Positions 1 through 13,358 of a stretch of DNA of 64,000 nucleotides are shown piece by piece (the first letter of the stretch is position 1; every line of letters starts with the position of its first letter). Under the pieces are notes generated by a model. It saw nothing but the letters and a program-made list of their open reading frames with translations, did not search any database and was not told the DNA's origin. A program made the position numbers and the translations under genes. The DNA is from Phoronis australis (Eukaryota > Phoronida > Phoronidae): contig NMRA01000152.1 of the NCBI GenBank assembly GCA_002633005.1, positions 169,182-233,181 on the forward strand. The letters are read 5' to 3'.

Positions 1-609
1 GAGGCACACCACTAATGTATACTTGAATGTGGCTGAATGGCAACACTAAACACACCCACGCATGCACGCGTCCGATAAATAACGTGGCCTGAAACGGCAG
101 AATGGAAAACCAAAAACTCAAAACTGCATATTTTCAGGTGTTTTGAAGCTGCACAAAAAATCAAAACAACTTCACTCGGTGAAGTATCTATGCATAGATA
201 GTGGTAGTCATTCGCATTGCAATGGTCTGGAAATGAGGACGTGAAATTCTTTGAAAAGTGCAATTGAATTCCTGTGGTTAAATAGTGCTCACAGTGGCTT
301 GGTAGACGCGAGCATCTGCACGGATTGCAAAAGGTCCCAAGACTGGTCCCCGTCGGGACTGAAATTTTAGTTCAGATTCATTGTGAATAGGTCACGACTT
401 CACGTCAGGTGATCATTATGACTCTGAAGAGGTACCAAAGTAGCATCACACTTGATGTTTCCAATTGTAAATACCAAGATTTTTGCTAAGAATCTTAGTC
501 TTCAATTGTTTTACAGTAAACTTCACTGAGGAGACAACAGTCAGGATACGTTTTAAAAAATGACACTTGGTTTCGGAAGCTGAGTGCAGAAATGAGACAT
601 CTTACCCAT
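1..609. other. Non-coding flank, nothing recognised
   Basis: No open frame here looks like a conserved exon, and I see no repeat with a second copy in the window. If the minus-strand CCCH exon to the right is the first coding exon of its gene, this stretch is probably intronic in that gene. Confidence 0.4.
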
Positions 610-905
610 TTACTCCGTAAGCCAACACTATAGTGTATTACCTTACTTAGATCCGGGCACATCTCCACATGCGTTTTTTTTTCAGTAGAAAAAGCATATC
701 TTGTAATACCAGGCGCCAACAGCAATGCCAGGCGACCATTTCCAATTCTGACAACTGGACTTCATTTCTTCTGCTTCTCTTTCTCATAAATTGTCTGTTT
801 GCCAAACTATTTTTGAGCACTCACGAAATGCTCCATCAATTCAACACATTAATTGTGAGCCAACTTGTGGACGAGACGGTCTTACCAACTGGTTGGTCAC
901 TGCCA
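610..905 (+). repeat. Dispersed repeat family A, copy 1 (short version)
   Basis: Bases about 610-660 (TAAGCCAAC, then GTGTATTA.CTTACT.AGATCCGG) match the right arm of the inverted-repeat element at 18130-18256. Bases about 730-905 (GCGACCATTTC, TTCTTCTG, AAATTGTCT.TTTGCC) match 18535-18745. The two segments are about 50 bp apart here and about 280 bp apart in the other copy, so this copy is shortened. No transposase is visible. Bases 669-1007 are open on the plus strand, but this is repeat sequence and not a supported gene. Confidence 0.55.
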
Positions 906-1842
906 TTTAATCCAAATGATGTAAATATTAATTCTCATGACTTAGGGGGTGTTGTAGGGATAATTGGAGTGTGTCCTGTATCATTGGCACAAAAACAGTT
1001 TCATTAACGCATCAACGAGCCCATTAAAATTGGAAGGGAATTAAGAATAAAAAATATAACACGGCCCATTGGTCCACCAAATCGACGCATAGACTTGACG
1101 GGTCAATTTACCCTCAACCACGTTTTTCTATATTGATCCATGGTGTTGGTGAAGGGATTCTGGGAAAACTATACATTTCCAAAGGGTGAGGTGTTTCTCA
1201 ATTGATATCTGCAAATGCAATTTTGGAGAGCAAAACTATGACTCTCTGCAAACACAGCAATTGTGAATTTCTATTCCATGTACTTTAGACAATGCAATCC
1301 CTGGTTTGCTGACTACCCATACAGCTATGGCATGGACTAAGACTCAACCTTTCTAGGATTGTTTCATAACCTGCCATTGTGCCTTTATGGAGAGTCAAGG
1401 ATCAGAAAAGTGACACAATCATGCTATCACAAACCTAGACTTGAGCCTGAGGTATGAGACAATAAAGACAGAAGTCTTCACTTGACTTCAACTTCCAAAT
1501 TTGACCTAAGTGAGTTCATAACCTTGTTTGCTCAAGAGCTACATTTTTTGCAGTCCTTTATTTTGAATTGAGAATTAGGTAATCATTTCAAAACGCCTGT
1601 TGTTTAGTAAATGAAACTGGTGATCAAAATCAGGCACCAACAAAATTGACCCGATAGACTTGCGTTTTGGTTGACATCGACAGATACTGTCACTGAAAGT
1701 TACGGACAGACTTGACATTGACCTGCTGACAGACGAGTCGCAGGAATCTTAGTTTTTTGTCAGCGATTTCTTAGGTTAAAAACATTTTTAACAACTCTCA
1801 AATAGTAGATGCCCTGACCAAACAATTTACGTCCATACATAC
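906..1842. other. Probable intron beside the CCCH exon
   Basis: AT-rich, with no supported exon on either strand. It would be the start of intron 1 of the minus-strand CCCH gene. I see no second family member of any repeat. Confidence 0.35.
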
Positions 1843-2026
1843 CACCTCTTGCGTTCAAATGAGAATTTCCTGACTGAAACTGTTGTCGTGGGGGACTACG
1901 GGGAACTCCAGTGGCATTTTGAACATCATGTGTGAATTGACAATCATCGCCATAAAAACAAGTTCCGTTTGCAAGAAAATATCGACATGGTGCGGTCTTC
2001 CTGGCTGTCGTGACTGCATTAGCCAT
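1843..2026 (-). CDS. CCCH zinc-finger exon, probable first coding exon of a PAN3-like gene (partial)
   Basis: The reading starts at the ATG at 2026-2024 (MANAVTTARKTAP) and runs into PCRYFLANGTCFYGDDCQFTHD. Its cysteines and histidine have C-x8-C-x5-C-x3-H spacing, the classic CCCH RNA-binding finger. A Ser/Pro/Gln-rich stretch follows. Among CCCH proteins, the FYGxxCQFxH segment close to the N-terminus best fits PAN3, the pseudokinase subunit of the PAN2-PAN3 poly(A) nuclease, whose single N-terminal finger has the same spacing and a similar second half. The donor is uncertain: GTATGT at 1842 is the best candidate, and an earlier GT lies a few bases upstream. The remaining exons (PABP-binding motif, pseudokinase domain, C-terminal knob) would lie off the left edge. 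The CCCH call is firm; PAN3 is an inference from one short motif. Confidence 0.6.
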
Positions 2027-2624
2027 TGGCAGGAATGTCACAAAAGATAGTCGTCGTCGTTTGATGACATCAAGAGAAAGTATTTTGCAAATATTCAATA
2101 AGAAAACACCAACTTCTAGCAATATTTTGAATTTGAGGAGAATACCATATGCGCACGCACCCCTTACAAGTAGGTCATTAGGGGAAACAACTCCAATAAT
2201 TATTTCCACTTTTGTCAGCTGGCGTCTCATCCGTAGATTGTGCAGCATTGAAAATTGGTTACAATGTAAACGCATTCAACTGTTTGTGAAGCGGGGGGGA
2301 GGGGGAACGCTGTTTTTCGTAGGTTGATGATTGTTATTATTATTCTTATATAATTTGAATAAATTATGAAGTTATAAACCCGTGTTTGGAGTCGATAATT
2401 CTCCGCTCATATACTGATATTGACATTGACCACTGCTACGGTAATGCGATTTTAGTATGTTTATATACAAGCATTTTGCGATATAATTCAGATCTCAACG
2501 TGATTCGATTTCGAGATCTGTTTGTTCGCAAGTCACTATTTACCACCGCACCGTCGACCGCGAAAGTCTTGTTAGGTTGTCGACAAGACTTTACAATCAT
2601 CCAATTATCCACTAAACTGTAGAA
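2027..2624. other. Upstream region of the CCCH gene
   Basis: This is the presumed 5' UTR and promoter side of the minus-strand CCCH exon. It includes a short G-run at 2292-2306 and an AT-rich block at 2335-2375. No motif here is specific enough to call a start site. Confidence 0.3.
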
Positions 2625-2985
2625 TTTAACTCAGCAAAAGTATCTATTTTGTGAAAGTAGAAATTTCGTAGAATATGATTGCTGATTTTATACCAATCTG
2701 CCATTCATCAGGTATAGTGACCATGCTTTTCTAGCAAAATTTAGTAAAAAAGATACATCCATAGCAAAATAACATGATCAACAAAATGAACAAGTTTTGT
2801 ATGAGATATAGATAAACAAGATAAAATGTCGAAAACGCTGTTACAGTTTTCTAAGTTATTGCTTCGTTTTCGTTTGATGCAACTTCAAACCTTTTTCATA
2901 AAAATTATGTGTCTCCTATTTTGATAGCCCCTCACGCAAACGAGGAGCATCATTCCTAATAGCGTTGTGGAGAGCTTTGCATAAC
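2625..2985 (+). repeat. Dispersed repeat family R, copy 1
   Basis: The blocks GAAAGTAGAA, GTAGAAT.TGATT, ACCAATCTGCCATT, GTGACCATG, AAAATTTAG and GTTACAGTTTTCTAA occur in the same order at 43860-44270. They occur in reverse orientation at 52030-52500, with a fragment at 50718-50840. No coding capacity and no clear termini were found. Confidence 0.6.
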
Positions 2986-5900
2986 GTATCGTACCAAAAC
3001 ATGCTTTACCCGCGAAATTTGCTTCAAAAGTTGAATATTTCTATGTGGTTATGTACACGATAACGTCACACGGAAATTTACGAACTTTGTATCGAGCAAG
3101 CATGGTTTTAATTGAATCAATACTGGACAACGTCTACAATTTTTTAAGGCCGAAAAGCCAAGTTTTGTCAAAATAATAGATTAAAATTTTGTCCTGTGCT
3201 TTTCACTCAAATGGAGTCGAATGCCTAATTTCGGACGTAGGCTCACTTCAAATACACGCGGATGGTCCTAAATACGCGTCTATACGGCATAAGCACGCGC
3301 ACAAGCACTTTTCTATTCTGTTATTATGTAATTTGATATTTCAATGTAACTGGAGAATTTTTACGCAATCGAGATCTTGTAAAAGCTAACCTTTGTACTC
3401 GAAATCGAACTAAAAATAAGTTTGACAACTTGGAGAGTTAGGCTCGAGCACCTAAGCACGCGCTGAAACTCGCTTATGTCAACACTTCCCTGCTCACTCT
3501 TGAAATTCCTGGCTACACGTTATATTACGAATCTATGGTAGGAGATTGTGGGTCGACATTCTGGGCATGGTAATACTGTTTCTTCAGTAACCGACATGCT
3601 TAAAAATGGACAAAGTGCAAAGATTGGGCTGCAACGAAGAAATACACTTTCGAGTCGGGCTAACAAATTCATTAAATTGATTTAGCAGCTGTTGAACGCC
3701 TTCTGCGTAACACGAAATTGATTACTCAATAGTGCAAGAAAGCATGACGCAACTAAAATGTGTGTTCTGTTTTAATCTTCTGATTTATTGGTTTTCTAGA
3801 ATTTTTACTGACCACATACGGATGATACTCAGACCAATGCACGACTGGAGAACAGTAGTCAGGTATGATTTACTGTAGTGGTTACAGAATTCGTTTTGTC
3901 TCTTTATCATATGATACCGTAAAAAAATGTTGAAAGCAGATATTCCTTTTTTCCTTACGACATAAATATGAAAATCACTTTTTTTCAAAAGTTTGCATGC
4001 GATGATAACCATAGTTTTGAGCATTAAAAGAACATGAAAGATTACTTTCAACTGACACAAAACATTAACGTTTTTGGAAGGGTTATTAGACCATTGGCAA
4101 TTGTTCAACTTCGTTAAAAAACTTTGTTTCACGTCAATCGTCGGGGTGACTTAATTTTTGATAGGAAAATTTTCACCTGTCATCGATCAATTTTCTGAAA
4201 GATCTGTTTTGGCGCAGGCGTTGTGAACGTGTGAAGTGCTGATCAAAGCCAAAGCCTAATTTCCTGAGTACGCGTGGGAAAAAAGCTGAAATACATTAGA
4301 GTAGTATTCTTTCTAGATTGGGAAGAAATCAAGCGCTGGACTGTCGTGCGAGATTGATTGAACAATATTTCCGGGAATGCGGAGCTTGTGCTGGTAGACA
4401 ACTTCTGGTGGGTTTGCATTCCTTTGCCGTTTGTATAAATAGATGACATTCACACTTATATCAACCTATATAAAAATCCTCAATACTGTTTGTGAAACTT
4501 GTTTTACTTATACAAACGTGTGATCCTCATAAACATGCGTTTTCATAATGGCTTAGAGATTTTTGAAAGGTCCGACGAATTTTTGCCTCAACAGGGACTG
4601 AACTTACATGGGTTAGTGTAAAGCTATTTCGAATTAAATCACTGATTCGAATCCTTTTTAAAACAGATTAATTTCGTCGAAGCATGTTAATTTTATGTTT
4701 TATCAACTTTGATTATTTTTCCGGTTTACATTTTCCTATCCACTAAATGTGGAGTTAGCTGAGAGTACGATTTTTTGTGCTCGACCGAAGAATTCGGCCA
4801 AGTGCTGACTTGTCTAAGGACGGCGACGACCGCGGGAAGTTATTGGTGCCGGGTTGGCCATGGGACGACCATTTTTTGTGCGGCAAGTTACAATGACTTG
4901 GGAACAGTCACGCCTTGCGTGGAATCTGAACCAAGTCTGCTCTCGACAACTGGTGTCAAGTCATGTCACCAAGTTGTATATTTTGCTCGATTCAAGTATT
5001 TTTGGTGGGTATTTGGCAGATCTTCAGGTGAAGAGTCAATCGGGTACCGAATCCAACTATCCAGAATCTTCGTGAAAGACAGCTATCACTCGTTCTCATT
5101 TTGAGCTATTAAAAATGCTTATTCCTTGTTTAACTTCAAGAGGTAAATCAATATTCATTTATTGCAATTTCACGTGAATCTACAATGTGCCATTGCAGCT
5201 GCTAGTGCTACTTTCCCAATGCGTCTAATTGTTCATTAGGACGTCATCAGTGAAACGAAAACAGGTGTGAAAGAACATTTCAATGAAGTCGATCCGTTTT
5301 GTATTAGATATTATTTATGTTTTATGACGGATAATTCGAGTTTTTCTCCTAAATTACATACCATGTTCATAGCATGTTGTTAACTCAACCGTCGTGGTGA
5401 CGTTTAACCTTTTTACCTGGTCTATGCGCCGCTTACTATTACTCAGAAATAGTCAACGGGCCAGTCTCATTAGAATTAACTATCATTAATCGAGAGTGCA
5501 AAGATAGGCTGAAAGAAACCCTATGTGATGTGTAAGTATGCTGGGAGACCATACGGATTTCATTCAGTGACCGGACTTTGGGAGCGACGGGATCTTAGGA
5601 GGCTCTCTGATCGTTCAACATTGGAGCATTTTAAAACAGTACCTCTGGGTTTGAGGTAAAAGATCGCGCTTTTTTTACTTAAATAAGAACAACACAAAAT
5701 GTTTGAAAAATCTGCTTCATTAGAACATAACGGTGTCAAAAATCTCTTCGCAAAATGTTATCACAACAGCGTATGTAATATTGAGCGCGGCGTACACTTA
5801 CGCAACAAACTATGAGTTCATGTGATGAGGCAAAGCGTGCTCGCACCCGGCAGCCTAAAAAATGGGGGTCTCGAATTATTTTTTTGAGAATGTGGACCTA

Positions 5901-6989
5901 TTACTCAAAACTCACGGGGAACGTCCAGAGCCATGAATTGAGCATTCGCAGAATTTTGGTATTTCTTGCCTTTTTAGTGGCCTTTTGCCTCGTTTTCCAT
6001 TTTTTCGGAGTTTTGTTTCTCTAAGGTGGACCTTCTGGGGGAAAGGAAATTAGAATTTTTTAAAAAGTAGCAAATGCACTAAATTTGTGATCATTTGCTT
6101 CACGGTTTTTCTTTCTATATGAGCTCGCATATTTCTTTCCGTGTGAGAGGCTTTCTGGCCATGATGAGGAACCTATTATCGACGACTGCGCCACCATATA
6201 TGAGTAGGCAACCCCTGAACTTCACTGCGTGTTGATCCCGGTACACCGATTCAGAGTGAGGCAAAGTGTGAAAAGTGCCATTCCCCGAGGATCAATAACA
6301 CTAATAATGATAATGATCACAACATTAACAGCAATATCCAACTATACAGTACTAGTTTGTAGTCTTCAGTATGAAAGACCGCCAAAACAAATTGCTTCAT
6401 AGTAACAACTACTTTGGTCTCCAGATAAATGTAAATAACACTCGGTTTTTAAACGCTCTGCCTACTATCAACGACAGTATAAAAAGGCTATGCGCGAATT
6501 GCGAATTAATGAGACCTATTACATTTTATATCCTGGAATTTGCTTTAACCTGCCATGGGGCTAATTATAGTTTTCGCTGGCCATAAATGCGTGTCCCGCA
6601 GAGCAATGCGAAAGGAGATGATCTGTGATCTACTATCACAGTCTATAACAAATCGCATGATATTTATTCGTTCATTTACTGATAGACGTGGTAGGCCTAA
6701 TCGGTAGACCTAGCACTTCGTCAAAAATCGACATTACACATAAAACTGCACCAAATGTAGTTCGGTGAATGAACTACTGATTATTGAGATTGAAAACGCA
6801 AGTTGTAGTGTTAAAATATCTGCAAAAACAAGTGAAAAACGAACATCAGCATGTTCTCCGATATCTCGATTCTCAATACCACAGAAGCTATGAAGCCAGT
6901 GTGTGATAATTAATTAGTTCCGGACATGTGGTTTAGGCTCATGAGCACGCTTGGGTTTGTAGGCGAATACATGGGTTGAGAGGAAGAAG
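2986..6989. other. Intergenic stretch, nothing recognised
   Basis: About 4 kb of AT-rich DNA. Open frames at 3785-4132 (minus), 4775-5104 (plus), 5812-6024 (plus) and 6371-6586 (plus) are short, lack recognisable domains and have no convincing splice context, so I do not call them. Confidence 0.4.
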
Positions 6990-7165
6990 TTCATTGTGAA
7001 TTCAGGGTCGAACCCATGACCTCAATAAGAAGGGAATGGATGAACACTACGACCCCAACATTCGACATGCCGACCTTAACGGTGCCTATCAGCCTTAAAA
7101 CAACCATCTCACACCACTTGTTGTTGGACTCAGAAACGTCAGCGTCTGGGCAAAGGACAGACATG
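6990..7165 (-). mobile_element. tRNA-derived SINE relic
   Basis: On the minus strand, 7014-7004 reads GGTTCGACCCT, a good RNA polymerase III B box. It is preceded by GAGGTCATG, as in tRNA T-arms. Upstream, TTCATCCATTCCCTTCTTATTGAGG parallels the anticodon-arm region of the better-preserved SINE at 36620-36859. The A box is degenerate. It is not a functional tRNA because the acceptor stem does not pair. Confidence 0.45.
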
Positions 7166-7319
7166 ATGTTTTTTTTCACGTTTTCCAAAAAAGTCGGATA
7201 GATTAGTAGATGACAGTACTCTTAATCGTTTAATTGTTTCATAAGGAAGACTGTGATTCAATTACGTTTTTCCACCAACTGTTATCATGATTGTCTCGGG
7301 TCCGCATCATCTGGCGTGC

Positions 7320-7458
7320 GTTCAGTAGACGCTAGGACCTACGCTAGGACCTTGCTAAAACCTAGTCAAAGTCACATGTTCTCATTTAAAATACACGGCA
7401 ATATCTCACGTAATCTCGCGAAGTCTTGCTTCTTAGCGAGGTCCTAGCGCTACTGAAC
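7320..7458. mobile_element. 139-bp inverted-repeat element (MITE-like)
   Basis: The left end GTTCAGTAGACGCTAGGACC and the right end GGTCCTAGCGCTACTGAAC are inverted copies differing by one inserted base. The left arm also repeats ACGCTAGGACC in tandem. No ORF fits inside. Flanking bases show no clear target duplication, so the superfamily is unknown. Confidence 0.6.
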
Positions 7459-10400
7459 GGGAGGCTGGTTTTGAATGTGCTGCGACATCCTTCCGCCAGT
7501 TGTGAAACAGCCTCACAACCCCAGCAGTACCTGCTGATTAAGTGTCGGATGACTCGTCAGTTAACCCACTATACAACTTTTTGGCGGGTGCACGCTCATT
7601 TCACGTGACATCGAAAGAGCTAAAACTTAAGAAAAAAAAAACATTAAAAGGATTTCAAATGTCCTGTTTATCAAACCAACACAGACGCGGCTCCATCAAT
7701 TTTCCGCTTCTCTAAAACGCACTTCAGTTAGCAAACTAAACGATCTGTAATTGTTGAAACATGGCATCCTTACTGTCCGGGGGCCTTGTGTTCTACGACT
7801 GTGGTGAATATGCAGTGTATCTTCTTGTTCTAAAAATTTTAGTGATTATTTCCCTTGCCTTGGCTCATCTGTGTTCTAAACTGAATATTGCGAACACCAG
7901 GACAACTCGACACAGTCAATCCCTCATTACACTGAACACTTTCATGCTCTCCATAATACCCATCCCCTTGCTATTCTGCAAACGATATAAAAATCTAGGC
8001 ATAGACATGCGCTCAGAAATCTACTGGTATGATGCCCTAACGGTATAATAAATTCAATAAACTGCGTATTTCAGCCGAGCGCTCCTTAATTAGCGATGTG
8101 CGCTGCGGAATTTCAGTGTGCCTCAGGTCTTGCAAGTGTAAATTAAGAATTTCATTGGTTACTGCACAAAGGTTTGCAATAATTTTCACACCTCCTTCCA
8201 AAATGTGTTAATTAATTCGTAAAATATTGTAAACGCAGAACATGATACCAAGCGCGTGATGTTTTCAGACGAACCCGCTGAGTCCAAGAAGTTGACACTT
8301 ATTAAGACGCAGATCGATGTTATTATCGGTTTTAGTGACTGCTCAGATTATAGGTGTTCGCAAATAATTAACTAGCACGTTGCTAGATAATCCTTGACTC
8401 TGTAAGATGGGCTACTTAGAGCGTCGATACTTTCTAATTGCTCGCATACCAACAGCGTTTCCATGGATACACAGTGCAAGACTTGAATCTCGAAGTTGTC
8501 GTGTTTGTGTCAAAATACTTCAGAAAATAGAATACCTAATAATCACGCTTCGTTCACATCATCTGAAGTAAGATCAATTGCGGCTTAGATACAGGTATAA
8601 ACAAATTTATTCAGTGAAATGATGAGCAATGAAACAGTTTCAACTGTGAAACAGGATACTATTTATTTAGGACACTTTTACTTATTGATTAGGCTTGGTT
8701 TTAAAGTACAGGTGTTGGCCTATAATAGAATACAATGACGTGACAAAAATGACCGCTGTTTGCTATTGACTCCATCGGCGCTTCAGCAAGCAGCACAATA
8801 AACATTCTGTGCATAATAGCGATCTTATTGAAGTGCATGCCGGCAGAGCGCGCATGCCTGTAGGACAGTGTAAACGCGTCTGCACGTACACGTAGAGATC
8901 TTTTTCTGCTCAGATGTACCGGACTGAGTACTGTTTCACTCTGATCTCAGCCAAGTTACCACAGAGATATAACGCTCTCAAAAGGAATTGAGATACTCAA
9001 CCATTCGCCAGCAGTATGGTAAGACTATTTACATATATCTTAAAGTTGACATATTAACGACTTGGCGTCTGTCAAAGAGCGAGAGCGTTGATAATAACAC
9101 CTCGGTACTATCTAAAGTGCTGTTCTGAATTTTGATAGCTGTTCCGTTTCGTCCACAGGTAAGTTTATCAGCTTCCTATGTAACATTCATATGGTACGTG
9201 ACCAGGATGGGGTTAAAATGTGGTTGTTTAAATGCTGAGAGGGGAGTTTGTGCCGATTCTTTGTAGATTGCTAGACACGAACACGATCTCGATACTAACA
9301 ACCACTCTGCAAACCAGGGAAAAGTACGTAGGGGACATGCGTAAGACTAAAAATGCTTAACTAGATGAAACTTGCTGACGACAGACACTCAAAGGTTGCC
9401 AATATCGCGTTTTTGTCCGAATTTGGTAACGTAGATCTAAATCTAATCTATAACCATCTACATATATATGCTATGCAAAGTTCTGTTGTTACAGAAACCC
9501 GTGAGTTACAAAGGCACTCCCGACCACCAAAGACCTTACAGCACAATATTTATTATCAACAATACTTACACAGTTTGTATTCGTAAGTCAACATCAATAT
9601 AATAATAAAAAAAAAATGTTCCTTACATAAAACACTTTTGGCTGTATAGGCTTATACATGTAAGTTACATATAGGCCTATTTGATATTATACTACTGCCA
9701 ACATTTTCTTTCATAAAACACGGCGTCTTGTATTCTAGGCTTTTACCTGACTCGATATAGGCTTACAACAAGTAGTTGGCGGCATAGTGGGCCTTTCACC
9801 TTCTGTTCTATTAGATCATGGGCGAAGGTTGTGCTCAAAACAAATTACATTGTGCGTGCTAGACACCGAGCATGTTCGAGGATTGCCCTTATTGCCAGAA
9901 CATAAATATTTAAAACCAAGTTACATACTTGCTGTGTATTTACATTCTCAATGGTGTTGAAGGGCGCTAACTACTGGTTGGCTGTTAACAAATAGAGCTG
10001 TCAGTTTTTCTATTTGATAAGAAGATTATACGGCGGCCTTAAACAAATACAAGATTGGTCACTCCTTTGATACAAGAAAAGACGTATCACGGAAGCATTC
10101 GCATTCAGAAGCGTCAAAAGAGCACTGGGAAAACAGCATAAATGATTTGACAGTGTACAATTCTTCATAAAGTAAAAGAATGACATTCTTAAAAAAGTTT
10201 CGATATCCAATTGCTGGGTCGTTGCCACTGTGTCATACTGGTGATAGGAAATGTTTACTGGCGTTCATTCAAAAACAAGTTCACGCAAAATAACACTGTT
10301 CCTGAAGCATCTTTTAGGTGTTTCACGGATAAAAAAATTATAGAATTCATTTCTAAAGCTACTGAAATTAAAAAAACATCGAGATTAAATTTTAATTTAA

Positions 10401-11529
10401 ATAGTGTCGAAAAGCGCTAAGGAGCATTTTGCCGCTGCATAGCTGTCACTGGTGAAATCTTAACCGAAGCACTTTGGGGTTTAAAACACAATGTGCTCAT
10501 CTGATCTTGAAATGTTGACAGCTCCAGTTACAGGCAATGCGCATAAGCGCAATTTTCGAATTCGTAGCTTTATGATTGGCCAACCTCAATAAAATAGAAG
10601 TTTTCTTGACCGATGCAGTTTTCATGTTCCTGTTAATTGGTATCGGAAATACATGTAGAATTCGTTACGTTATGCAATATTGTGAGGTCAATATTACGAG
10701 AGTAAAAAGTATAATTCCATGTTCGTTTTCTGGCCAGCCAAGTTCAGGGCGAAATGCAACTCTAAAGTCAATACTTACACTTAAACACGTTACAAAGTGT
10801 TTGGCAAGTAGTGGTAAACAGTGTCACTTGGTAAGGTATATTTTTAGGGTGCACCCGAATATTAGCAGCCTGCTGTATAAATTCGCTTTAACTCAATCTT
10901 TGTCGCTTAATCTCCGTGATTTGTGTTTAAAAATGTACGCCACCGTCAGTACATGAGTGTAACGACAGAGTCACAATCAACATTGAAGATCCCGGAATAA
11001 GAAATGAAACGGAGTCTCTACGTACGTGTACAAATCAGCGTCATGGTCAAGATGACCGAAACTCACACCTGGTGGAGGACCGTGAGTGGCTACTAACAAT
11101 CCCCCCCCCCGTAGAGGGAGCCGTATCTTGATGCTTCGGAAATCCTACGTCTGACTTACTTGACAGTAAAACCACTGAGTTTCAGACTACCATACTTAAT
11201 CCAGTAGACGCCAGAAAACCAACAAAGAATTGTGAGCTCCAAAGAATTTTTAGATCTAAATGTTTACCGTTGCTCTTCCAGTACTTATTTTAAAACGACT
11301 ATCAGTTTTACGGCAGACGGCCGGAAAACACAGTTTTGTGCTTTTTATGCTTATTGCAGGATGGGATAGACTTCTTGAAGTTATTAGCTTTGAGCAGAGT
11401 TATAAAAACCCTTATGTTTTGGGGATTTTATTATAAATCGCCAATTCTCGCCGTTGTTATATCCAGATATGAAATCAAGACCCTAGTTGATTTTACCAGT
11501 TCAATACGGTCAAAGTACTCTGCAGTTTC
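7459..11529. other. Intergenic stretch, no supported gene
   Basis: The longest open frames are 7761-8048, a hydrophobic 95-residue frame with a fair start context, and 10576-10956 at 126 residues. Neither has a recognisable domain or splice partner. A C-run lies at 11101-11110. Taggcct-type motifs around 9650-9800 are simple repeats of the genome. Confidence 0.35.
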
Positions 11530-11690
11530 GCTCCACCAGCTCAGCGTTGGCTTGTATCCGCTGAGTATGTGGGTTCGATTCCGGTTCAGTTACATCTCAG
11601 AAAATCACTTTCTCGCCGATAACGTCCTTTTAACCAAGCCTGCACTGCGCGCAGTAAGCTGCCAACTTTATTTAGCTTGATCTTGAAAGG
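11530..11690 (+). mobile_element. tRNA-derived SINE relic
   Basis: An A-box-like CCAGCTCAGCGTTGG at about 11537 is followed by a perfect B box, GGTTCGATTCC, at 11572-11582. The spacing of roughly 33 bp between them matches a tRNA head. The 3' stem does not complete a cloverleaf, so this is a SINE head and not a tRNA gene. The 3' boundary is approximate. Confidence 0.5.
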
Positions 11691-13358
11691 GATGACGAAG
11701 TTTGTTTACCGTAAACTCAACGTAAACTTAACGTTCTAAACTCTACTTTACAACTGACTGTGGCATAATCAGCCAGTCGGGTCCTTTCTTCATTGATTGA
11801 AGTCATTGTTCGCTTGCTTTCCTTCTGTCAGTCGATTCATTACCACCGCAAGCGTGTAGACGCTTCCTATGTATACTGCTCCGGACTATATTGGCCGTAG
11901 AGTGAGGATTAACAGAATTCTGGACAGGTTCTTCTGGAGTTCCTGGTTTGTGTGAACTGGTAGTGTTTCACTATGGACAGAGGGTAAGCACATTTCGGCT
12001 AATAGCCTTCATCTCAATCACTTGCCACGACATTCCTGATATGTCGATGGCTACATGTTTATCTTGGGGATGGACAAAATCATTGCTACCGAGATATTGA
12101 CAACAACTTGAACCTGTCTCTGATAGTTTGAGATTCTCAAACACGTACGTGTTAGAGAAGACGATGCAACTTCAGTGAAGTGTCTGTTTCAGTCGATCAC
12201 TCTTTCAAAGTTGGACCACCCATCTACCACACAGATGGGATTACCATATAGGTGCGATCCGGAAACTATATGCTTCGCCGTCACCGAGTGGACATCCTTA
12301 AAAGGATAGCTCAGGTCAAATTCGTCCACGTCGGTCAACGCTTATTCTTGTATCAATGTGCCTGCAAACTGTCAAAAACAACGACTAGCTAAACATTTGA
12401 TATTTTGTGCGATCTCTCGCTACGCAAGTCGAGCAACAGCACTTGATAATCGCAATCGATCCCCGTTATCATTCGACACAATGCACGAGGCTCACAATCA
12501 CGTATGTACAATGACTATAATAAGCCCTCATATTGAACCACTTTTCATTTTCGTTTGTTGTAAATATTTGGCATAAACATAGTGCATAGAATGAGAACAA
12601 TATAAAAATGTTAACGCTGGCCCAGTCAACACAATAACCGCCATTGATCCGTCATTGTACAGTAGTAGACAGGAGGTCGACTCGTCAACTAATCCTTATA
12701 TGAAATTGTATAATTATTAAGCAGCGTTATGGCGTAGTTGCTGCAGAACCCAATCACTGCAAAAAAGTTAGAGACCTAATTATTTCACAAAAAAATCTTC
12801 GTTTTTGCGTCAGTTCAGGCTCTACTCTGAAATATCTTATCACGGCGGGTTATTTTAATGTCCAGCATGGTCTCAAGCAATAACGAACTGTCGTTTTTTC
12901 CAAGCCCAGAATCTGCGTCTCATCTGAGTTAACCTAAGAAGTTGAGACCAGTTTTATAGGGGTAAATGGTCTATCATAAGTAAGCTTCCTTTGACACAAC
13001 GAGGGACCTTTGCGAGTTCAGAAAGCAAGGCCCATTTTTGCTTAACTTCCCTTGGCGTCATAGTGGTAACCTGTTAATGCAAGGCGAGAACTTTGTTACA
13101 TGCTGGTTTTACACTTCTCTGCTAAGTTTGGAAAGTGCAATCTCGAGCTGTTGGTCGTAACAGCAATGCAAGACACTCGCGAAAGTATGATCATGTGTTT
13201 CGCTGGCTATATGTATGACGATATATCGCGAAGGCTTGTGTGATCAACACTATCCACTCGCAATTTACTGTACGGAACGCAGCCCAAACTTCATCTGTGC
13301 TTACGTTTATTTCGCATGCTGAAGTCGTCCACGTATCTTTTCAGGCTCCACAGCAACA
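11691..13358. other. Upstream flank of the RRxT-repeat gene
   Basis: No coding exon was recognised. At 13335-13344 the sequence TATCTTTTCAG is a good splice acceptor, 14 bp before the proposed start codon. It could mark a 5' UTR intron, or mean that the first exon modelled below is actually internal. Confidence 0.4.

Noticed and set aside
7761-8048. 95-codon hydrophobic plus-strand frame with fair start context
   Set aside because: No domain, no partner exons, and length within chance for AT-rich DNA.
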